A stretch of DNA of 5,063 bases. It comes from Acidobacteriota bacterium (GTDB lineage: Bacteria; Acidobacteriota; Terriglobia; Terriglobales; Acidobacteriaceae). This document shows, one piece after another, positions 1-5,063 of the stretch. Numbering within the stretch: the stretch's first letter is position 1; the number at the start of each line of letters is the position of its first letter. Where the stretch lies: positions 1 through 5,063 of the forward strand of contig JAJZNH010000794.1 in NCBI GenBank assembly GCA_021811745.1, in the 5' to 3' direction. The notes below the pieces were generated by a model that saw nothing but the letters and a program-made list of their open reading frames with translations, ran no database searches and had not been told where the DNA came from. Position numbers and translations under genes: made by a program.

Positions 1-1636
1 CTGCAACGCCCGCCTCGCAACCCAAGTACCATCCCTCCAATAAAGCTTTGGATCGCTGCACTACATCGCTAATTATCAGAGGACGTCCATTTGTAAGTAC
101 AGTTACAATTGGCTTTCCGGTTGCCGCAATTTCATCGAACAGTTCTTGCTGCACGCCGGGAAGACCAATTTCATCGCGGTCGTGACCTTCTCCGCAAGTC
201 GCATGTGACCCGCCGATCGCCATAATCACCAGGTCTGAATCGCGAGCCAGTTGCACCGCGGCGGCGAATCCGCTTTTATCCTCGCCAGTCACTTCAGCGC
301 CTCGGGCAAAGCGAATGGAAGCCTGTGGAAGCAATTTCGGCAGGGCTGCATTCAATGGAACCCCCGGTGCATGACCGGTCCCTGCGTAGTCTCCGAATTC
401 CACATAGTCTCCGTGCGGACCGATGATCGCAATCTTCGCAGCAGATCCTTCAGCCAGTGGCAGAACTCCATCGTTCTTCAGTAGCACAAGGGCTTTTTCT
501 GCCGCGCGCAGTGCAAGTTGCCGATGCGCCGGCGATCCCAGCACTTTGCCTGGATTCTCTTCTGTAGCGTGATCGAATAGCCCTAATTTGAATTTGGCTT
601 CCAAAATCCTGAGCACTGCATTATCGACATAGGACTCGCTGATCTTTCCAGCCTTGATGGAACCGACCAGCGTCTCCTTATAGGTTGCATAACCCTGCCC
701 CTTGGTTAAATCCAGTTCCATATCCACGCCAGCCTTCAATGCCAGAATGGCAGCCTGGGCTGGGCTTCGAGCAACGTGATGCATCTCATAAAGCCGATAT
801 ATGTCAATGTTGTCAGAAACAACAAATCCCTTGAATCCCCAATCGTCCCGAAGTATTTCTGTCAGCAGCCACTTGTTCATGTGGGCTGGTATGCCGTCAA
901 TATCCGAGTGCGCCGGCATAACCGCTCCGATGCCGGCTTCCTTGACGGCCGCCTCGAAGGGAGGCAGAAAAATGTCGTACATCATCCGTCGGGATAAGTC
1001 GACATAATTTCCGTTCACTCCACCGGTGGATAACTGATATCCCGCATAATGCTTGCCCGTCGCCATGACGTGCTGGCTGTCGAACCGGGCGGCGCCGGTA
1101 CCCTGGAGACCGTTAACATAAGCAACCCCCATTCTCGATACCAGATAGGGATCTTCACCATAAGTCTCTTCCGACCGCCCAAAACGCGCGTCCCTGGCTA
1201 CACCGATAACCGGGGCATAGGCATGCGTAATGCCAAGCGAGCGCGCTTCAGCCGCAATCGCGTTTGCGACTTCTTCAATCAACTGCGGATCCCAGGTAGA
1301 GCCCAGTGCGATCGCCTGCGGAAAAATTGTCGGTCCAACTTCTTCTGGCAAACCTTTGCTTTTAAGGAAGGCCTTGGTCGTGACCACGCCGTGAAGCGCT
1401 TCCCCGTGCATCATCTTGGGAATCCCCAGTCTTTCGTTCACAGGCGCATCGTTCTCCATCTGTGCAATCTTCTCGGCTAGGGTCATGCGGCGCAAGAGAT
1501 CTTTAGCTCGCACTTCCGGGCTCCTAGTTTTGTCTTTGTATAAAGCCTGCAAGGCTGCATTGGCCGGCACTGCAGTTACCGCTAGTGCAGCGGCGCCAGA
1601 TTGCATAAATTTCCGCCGATTGAATCCAGAGCTCAT
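1..1636 (-). CDS. Glycoside hydrolase family 3 beta-glucosidase-type enzyme, Tat-exported (3' end outside window)
   Basis: Translation from the ATG at 1636 stays open for 545 codons to the window edge, so the C-terminus is missing. Family 3 enzymes remove beta-linked sugars, usually glucose or xylose, from non-reducing ends by a retaining mechanism. Residues 1-27 form a twin-arginine signal (NRRKFMQ, RR at 7-8, then an Ala-rich stretch and ANA), so export to the periplasm or beyond is expected. The N-terminal barrel shows GRSEETYGEDPYL (153-165), GKHYAGY with K195-H196, SDIDG (244-248) and GFKGFVVSD, whose D275 is the catalytic nucleophile. The alpha/beta domain begins near LLKNDG (387-390 is KNDG). 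It carries CGEGHDR, where E483 is my candidate acid/base. A fibronectin III-like tail, if present, lies off-window. The gene starts 74 bp after the sulfatase stop, in the same direction, suggesting one operon. The substrate cannot be told; a xylosidase or other family 3 specificity is possible. Confidence 0.95.
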   Translation of the reverse strand, partial: MSSGFNRRKFMQSGAAALAVTAVPANAALQALYKDKTRSPEVRAKDLLRRMTLAEKIAQMENDAPVNERLGIPKMMHGEALHGVVTTKAFLKSKGLPEEVGPTIFPQAIALGSTWDPQLIEEVANAIAAEARSLGITHAYAPVIGVARDARFGRSEETYGEDPYLVSRMGVAYVNGLQGTGAARFDSQHVMATGKHYAGYQLSTGGVNGNYVDLSRRMMYDIFLPPFEAAVKEAGIGAVMPAHSDIDGIPAHMNKWLLTEILRDDWGFKGFVVSDNIDIYRLYEMHHVARSPAQAAILALKAGVDMELDLTKGQGYATYKETLVGSIKAGKISESYVDNAVLRILEAKFKLGLFDHATEENPGKVLGSPAHRQLALRAAEKALVLLKNDGVLPLAEGSAAKIAIIGPHGDYVEFGDYAGTGHAPGVPLNAALPKLLPQASIRFARGAEVTGEDKSGFAAAVQLARDSDLVIMAIGGSHATCGEGHDRDEIGLPGVQQELFDEIAATGKPIVTVLTNGRPLIISDVVQRSKALLEGWYLGCEAGVA

Positions 1637-1643
1637 CGCTATT

Positions 1644-1648
1644 CTCCC
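1644..1648 (-). promoter_or_regulatory. Ribosome binding site of the family 3 glycosidase gene
   Basis: GGGAG on the minus strand lies seven bases before the ATG at 1636, a normal spacing. It supports that start, which also gives a complete Tat signal. The 74-bp gap between the sulfatase stop and this start (1637-1710) shows no clear terminator hairpin, consistent with co-transcription. Confidence 0.6.
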
Positions 1649-1710
1649 AACATAATCCGCACCTCAGGTTGTGCCGCTGCAATGAACTATTGCACCTTAT
1701 GGCCGTTGAC

Positions 1711-3396
1711 TTACACGTGCTTTGCCGGCTTCATCCCACGCGAGCCGGCGATCTCCTCAAGCCTGGCGCGGAGACGGGACTTGAGAGCGGACATGCTCGA
1801 GTCGTGCGCCAGGTTTTTCAGCTCGCGCGGATCGGTCTGGTAGTCGTAGAGCTCCTCACCGTCAGCGTCGCCCGACCACATGGTGTAGCGATATCGTTCA
1901 TTGCGAACCGAGTAGCCCATCGTCGGACCCGCAGCGTTGCGCCGTGTGACTTGTGAAACCGCGGGATGATCCCAGGGCGCATCCGGATCCTGTAGAAGAG
2001 GAACCAGGCTTCGTCCCTGCAGATCAGCTGGCGCGCCTTCCAGCTCGCACAGCTCGACCAGCGTCGGGTAGACATTGAGGTGCTCCGATGTTCTGTTGCA
2101 GGCGCGGCCGCCGCCGGTCACACCGGCTCCCGCCATGATGAAGGGCACGCGCGTGGCGGCTTCGAAGAGTTTCATCTTCTCCCACTGGCCGTGCTCGCCG
2201 ACCATGAAGCCGTGATCGGCCCAGAAGACGATGGTTGTGTCCTTGGCAAGATCGAGCTTCTGCAAGGCATCCACTAGGCGCCCCACCTGCGCATCCACGA
2301 AACTGATTGCCGCGTAGTAGGCCCGCACCGCCTCGCGATGCTGCTGCAGCGACATGCCGTAATTGGGGTTCATGGTATCGTACGCGATGCGCGGCGCTGA
2401 CTTCAGTTCCCCGGGATCGAAGGGCGGAACCTGGATATCGTCGAGCTGGTACAGATCAAAATATTTAGATGGGACGATGAAGGGCACATGCGGGCGAAAA
2501 AAACCGGAGCCGATAAACCACGGCTCGTTGCGGTGTTCCTCCATCATGCAGATGGCCGCCTCGGCAACCTTGAAGTCGGTGATCTCTTGATCTTCGGCAG
2601 TGGAGGCATGGCCAGCGATGGCGGAGCCCAGAAATCCGTACTTGCTGAGCGGTAACAGCGGCGTGCAACCGTCTTGCGAGATGCGAATTCCTCCTGGGCC
2701 AGGGCCGCCGTGGCGCCACGGAACTTTGGCGACAATATCCTGCCAGTGCTCCTTCATCTGCTTTTCGCGGGCGGCCTGCATCTGCCCGTACCGTTCTATT
2801 CTCTTCATCTGTGCGGGAGCATAGAAGGTGATCAGGCCCTCATCATGGGTGCGGTCATACCCCGCGGGGTATGAGACCTTCTGCCAACTCGCCGGATCGT
2901 CGAAGCCGGGAGTGCCGATCTCACTCGGATTGTTGTAGTGGTAGATCTTGCCGGCGCGCGCGGTAAAGTAGCCGTTCTTCTGGAAGAGCTGGGGAAGTGT
3001 TACGGTCTGCGGGATGGTTTCGCGGAAATCGGTGTACAAGTCGTAGCACCGGGTAGTATCGGGCGCCAGGCCGGTCATGAGCGAAGTGCGCGACGGCCCG
3101 CAAAGAGGAAACTGGCAGTAGTGATGTGCGAAGCGCACCCCCGATTGCGCCAGGCGGTCGAGGTTGGGCGACTTCACCGGGACGCCATAGCAGCCCAGGC
3201 GGGTGCACATATCGTCTGTCGCTATGAAAAGCACATTGCGCCGGCGCACGCCCTTATTGATGTTCGGGGTGGCCAGGCCTGCATGCGATGCCGCAGCGGG
3301 AGCGGCCAGCGAGGTTGCGGCTGCAGGGGCGGCCAGGGCGCTGGCGGCAAGGAATGTCCGGCGGCTCATTCCCTTCTCTTTCTTATTTGAGCTCAT
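1711..3396 (-). CDS. Tat-exported sulfatase, iduronate-2-sulfatase type (S1 family, formylglycine-dependent)
   Basis: This 561-residue protein belongs to the alkaline-phosphatase-like sulfatases, which hydrolyse sulfate esters using a formylglycine made from Cys or Ser. Numbering is from the ATG at 3396. A textbook twin-arginine signal (SRRTFLA) is followed by an Ala-rich segment to about residue 40. Active-site parts are all present: TDD (D61, D62, calcium), CGPSR (C99 to formylglycine, R103), GKIYH (K150, H153), RPHVPF (H303), ADHG (D394, H395) and WEK (K407). The C99-K150-H153 and D394-K407 spacings equal those of human iduronate-2-sulfatase (C84-K135-H138, D334-K347), and the length is close to its 550 residues. 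This suggests the S1_7-like subfamily. The true substrate is unknown; a sulfated polysaccharide is likely given the glycosidase next door. A TTG six bases upstream is in frame but sits too close to the Shine-Dalgarno sequence. An internal ATG at 3369, right before the RR motif, is an alternative start. Confidence 0.95.
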   Translation of the reverse strand: MSSNKKEKGMSRRTFLAASALAAPAAATSLAAPAAASHAGLATPNINKGVRRRNVLFIATDDMCTRLGCYGVPVKSPNLDRLAQSGVRFAHHYCQFPLCGPSRTSLMTGLAPDTTRCYDLYTDFRETIPQTVTLPQLFQKNGYFTARAGKIYHYNNPSEIGTPGFDDPASWQKVSYPAGYDRTHDEGLITFYAPAQMKRIERYGQMQAAREKQMKEHWQDIVAKVPWRHGGPGPGGIRISQDGCTPLLPLSKYGFLGSAIAGHASTAEDQEITDFKVAEAAICMMEEHRNEPWFIGSGFFRPHVPFIVPSKYFDLYQLDDIQVPPFDPGELKSAPRIAYDTMNPNYGMSLQQHREAVRAYYAAISFVDAQVGRLVDALQKLDLAKDTTIVFWADHGFMVGEHGQWEKMKLFEAATRVPFIMAGAGVTGGGRACNRTSEHLNVYPTLVELCELEGAPADLQGRSLVPLLQDPDAPWDHPAVSQVTRRNAAGPTMGYSVRNERYRYTMWSGDADGEELYDYQTDPRELKNLAHDSSMSALKSRLRARLEEIAGSRGMKPAKHV

Positions 3397-3404
3397 CTGC
3401 AAAA

Positions 3405-3408
3405 CCTC
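3405..3408 (-). promoter_or_regulatory. Ribosome binding site deciding the sulfatase start
   Basis: GAGG on the minus strand lies eight bases before the ATG at 3396, but only two bases before the in-frame TTG at 3402. This favours the ATG at 3396. No convincing -35/-10 promoter was recognised in 3409-3531, so transcription may come from further upstream. Confidence 0.55.
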
Positions 3409-3462
3409 ATAGTTGTTAACATGGGCAATTTCGCTTACTCGTTAGTTTCAGCAAGGGACCGG

Positions 3463-3489
3463 GCGGCGCTGGGTTCTTCCCATGGCCGC
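3463..3489 (-). terminator. Imperfect GC-rich hairpin between receptor remnant and sulfatase
   Basis: A 5-bp stem (GCGGC with GCCGC) and a 4-bp stem (TGGG with CCCA) are separated by a mismatched 2x2 internal loop and close on a five-base loop. No T-run follows on either strand, so it is a weak candidate for an intrinsic terminator. It may instead be a processing or stability hairpin upstream of the sulfatase message, or chance in GC-rich DNA. Confidence 0.2.
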
Positions 3490-3531
3490 TGACGCGCATT
3501 TTGCTGCGCAAACAGACTTGCAGCCCCTCAC

Positions 3532-4078
3532 TCAGAAGCGGAATGTTACTGCGAACTGGTAGACCTGCGGAGTATAACCGGCCAGCATGCGGGTCACTTG
3601 TCCGAAGATAGTGCGATCCCCAATACTGGTTCCACTTCTCCGTTCCCAGCGTGCCCTTGGCCGGCGAGGCGAAGGCGCCAGAATTGAAGAAGGCACCGCA
3701 GCGCCTGGAATGCGGCTCCGGTGACCGGGTTGGGCGCCGGAGCATTGAAGTCGTTGAAGGTCCGGATCGGATCCTGTCCCCACTCTCCGAGTTAGCTGAC
3801 GGTAACAACGTTCGCGCCTCACCTGCTTCTGCACTGTCACGTCGAATTGATGGACATACACGGTTCGGAAGTTGAGGTCGGCGGCGTCAGGGATCGTATA
3901 GATCGTGTCTCTGGGCACGGTCGGAATGGGAGCCACAAAGTCATCCGCAAACAGCGTCATACCGGCCGAGCACTTTACCGAGGAGTTCGCCAGCACACCG
4001 CATGCCGACAGGGCGGAGGTGAAGCGTGGGTTCTTCGATATCCAAGACCGAAACGGTGCTGTAGGGGTTGTCGAATCC
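3532..4078 (-). pseudogene. Remnant of a TonB-dependent, Oar-like outer-membrane receptor (frameshifted, internally deleted)
   Basis: Four consecutive pieces look like one acidobacterial-style TonB-dependent receptor, but lie in different minus frames. From about 4032 to 3820 one frame reads NPRFTSALSACG through VHQFDVTVQKQV. Dropping one A (T at 3819 on the plus strand) continues it as QVGANVVTVS, with a TAA at 3792-3794 where a Tyr is expected, then LGEWGQDPIRTFNDFNAPAP to about 3696. From 3694 to about 3617 a third frame reads FFNSGAFASPAKGTLG and EKWNQYWG. From about 3609 the first frame returns with FGQVTRMLAGYTPQVYQFAV and ends TFRF, with the terminal Phe typical of outer-membrane barrels. 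Such receptors usually exceed 900 residues; fewer than 200 remain, and the plug, the TonB box and most of the barrel are absent. A piece reading GFDNPYSTVSV at 4046-4078 may be a further upstream part in yet another register. Assignment rests on remembered family style, not on a search. An undisturbed frame from the ATG at 4161 to the stop at 3532 could still yield a mosaic protein of 209 residues. Confidence 0.7.
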
Positions 4079-4681
4079 AGCGCAAGACAAAACACACTGG
4101 CCATAATGGAATGATGTGTCCTCCTGTACCAGTAGGCTCGGCTCCAGCGGTGGATCTTCATTTCCTCCTCGGATCCGAGGAGCATTCCAATCTACATTCA
4201 GCTCTTGATTCCGCCTTCCTCTCTCTATCAATCTACAATAGTCGCGAGACATACGTAAATAGGGTTGGACGCTCGAGTAAGGCACAAAGGCAAAAGAGAT
4301 GATATCGTTCGGAACTCGGAGGTAATGTTGAGGCGGTCCTAGCAGTACGAGCAGTATACTCGGGCTGAATGGTGGAGAGACTGTTTAACTAGTGGTCTGT
4401 CGCTAAGTAAACGTTAGTAGCTTCGGTCACGTCTAAACTGATGCGATCATCAACTCCATTCTTCTCGCCGAAGAACAGGCGGACCATCTCATCAGATCTA
4501 CGGCAAGTTCCATGAGTGGCGCGAGCGTCTCTGGAGGCGAGTTTTCCTGTGTTTACTTCGACGGCTCGCCGCTGAAGCGGAGCTGGGCGGCGAGGTTAAG
4601 AATGTCAAGGTATTCGCAGCGAATTGGCAAGGCAGCAGAGCAGTTATCGCGAGATTCTGGAGGTGTGCGGAGGCGCCAAGA
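4079..4681. other. Spacer of about 600 bp without a recognisable gene
   Basis: I recognise no gene on either strand here. The maturase frame runs on from 4681 to a TAA at 4553-4555, but this tail (LRTPPESRDNCSAALPIR and so on) does not look like a maturase. Short open stretches on both strands match nothing I know. There is no transposase motif, no clear terminal inverted repeats and no tRNA. An 18-nt palindrome at 4165-4182 is listed separately. The left part (4079-4161) could be unrecognisable receptor gene debris. Confidence 0.5.
4165..4182. repeat. 18-nt perfect palindrome centred on GGATCC
   Basis: CTCCTCGGATCCGAGGAG equals its own reverse complement over all 18 bases, and the symmetry fails at the next base pair. 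As RNA it could fold into a 7-bp stem with a GAUC loop. On the minus strand its second half supplies an AGGAGG ending two bases before an ATG at 4161. That ATG opens the longest frame through the receptor remnant, so the stem would cover this Shine-Dalgarno-like sequence. It could be an operator, a hairpin or chance. Confidence 0.6.
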
Positions 4682-5063
4682 GAGCGTATTAAATTCGATG
4701 TCGTTGCGTTTGAGCGTCTCCATGCCGCGCATGACTCTATCGAAGGTGGGCTGGCCGCCCTTGTCCACGCGGTGGGCTTCGTGCAGATGGTGTGGACCGT
4801 CGATCGAGAGGCCGATGAGAAAATTGCTTTCTTTAAAGAGTGCGGCCCACTCATCGTCGAGCAGTACGCCGTTGGTTTGGAATGCGTTCTGGATCTGTTT
4901 GCCGTTGGCGTATTTCTTTTGGATCTTGACCATGTTGCGGAAGTAATCGACTCCCAGCAGGGTGGGCTCTCCACTTTGTCAGGCAAAATTCATCACGGGC
5001 GTGTCGTGGGCTTCAACGTACTGGCGGATGTAACTGTCGAGCACTTCTTCCCGCATGGCCCAT
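4682..5063 (-). pseudogene. Fragment of an anaerobic sulfatase-maturating enzyme (anSME, radical SAM), nonsense-mutated and truncated
   Basis: anSMEs are cytosolic radical SAM enzymes that oxidise the active-site Cys or Ser of sulfatases to formylglycine. The frame entering at 5062 reads REEVLDSYIRQYVEAHDTPV then MNFA, a TGA at 4979-4981, QSGEPTLLGVDYFRNMVKIQ, KKYANGK, NAFQTNGVLLDDEW, IGLSIDGPHHLHEAHRVDKG and ends PTFDRVMRG...EFNTL. This closely follows the family. The TGA replaces the Trp of the usual WQGGEPT, a one-base change from TGG, and the first Gly of GGEP is Ser. The Cx3Cx2C cluster motif would lie just off the right edge, so I cannot see it. After EFNTL at about 4682 the remaining part of the enzyme, over 200 residues with the auxiliary iron-sulfur cluster cysteines, is missing and replaced by unrelated sequence. 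If the base calls are right, no functional enzyme is made. Its position upstream of a sulfatase gene fits an ancestral maturase-sulfatase operon. Confidence 0.85.

Noticed and set aside
1049..1480. Plus-strand open frame of 143 codons
   Set aside because: It is antisense to conserved family 3 motifs such as GRSEETYGEDPYL and is best explained as a shadow.
2938..3390. Plus-strand open frame of 150 codons
   Set aside because: It lies antisense inside the sulfatase gene, whose conserved motifs on the minus strand are certain. It is Arg/Ala/Gly-rich and shows no family features.
3400..3402. TTG as the sulfatase start
   Set aside because: The Shine-Dalgarno GAGG at 3405-3408 is only two bases away from it, while it is correctly spaced for the ATG at 3396.
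3416..3808. A separate minus-strand gene of 130 codons
   Set aside because: Only its middle (FFNSGAFASPAKGTLG) resembles a family, and that piece belongs to the receptor remnant. The ends read like out-of-frame sequence.
4183..4681. Insertion sequence in the spacer
   Set aside because: No transposase motif, no clear terminal inverted repeats and no target-site duplication could be seen by eye.
4512..4946. Plus-strand open frame of 144 codons
   Set aside because: Most of it is antisense to the maturase fragment, and the remainder matches nothing known.
4979..4981. TGA read as selenocysteine
   Set aside because: The family has an aromatic residue here, not Cys. I saw no obvious SECIS-like stem directly downstream, and a Trp to stop change explains the codon simply.
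4498..4986. Minus-strand open frame of 162 codons
   Set aside because: It is an out-of-frame reading of the maturase fragment, rich in Ser, Thr and Arg. The family motifs are in the frame of 5062/4933.

Overview
The window looks like a piece of an Acidobacteriota-type genome (Terriglobia-like is my best guess). Two things point there: the C-terminal barrel remnant of a TonB-dependent, Oar-like receptor with the sequence style common in that phylum, and its neighbourhood of Tat-exported sulfatase and glycosidase genes. Sampled lines are moderately GC-rich. The phylum call is inference from protein style, not from a marker gene.

Everything recognisable lies on the minus strand, so the locus reads from right to left. 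(1) 4682-5063: an internal fragment of an anaerobic sulfatase-maturating enzyme (anSME, radical SAM). It has an in-frame TGA where the family has Trp, and its homology stops abruptly at about 4682. (2) 4079-4681: no recognisable gene, but an 18-nt perfect palindrome at 4165-4182. (3) 3532-4078: a broken, internally deleted remnant of a TonB-dependent outer-membrane receptor, whose pieces are spread over all three minus frames. (4) 1711-3396: an intact Tat-exported sulfatase of the iduronate-2-sulfatase type with a complete active site. (5) 1-1636: a Tat-exported glycoside hydrolase family 3 enzyme (beta-glucosidase type), intact as far as visible and cut by the left edge of the window.

Read together, this looks like a former glycan-use locus: receptor for uptake, sulfatase for desulfation, glycosidase for cleavage, and maturase to install formylglycine in the sulfatase. 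The degradative enzymes are intact while the maturase and the receptor are decaying. The sulfatase would then need a maturase encoded elsewhere. I see no mobile element, CRISPR array, RNA gene or clearly new defence or biosynthetic system. The interesting part is the selective decay and the unexplained spacer.
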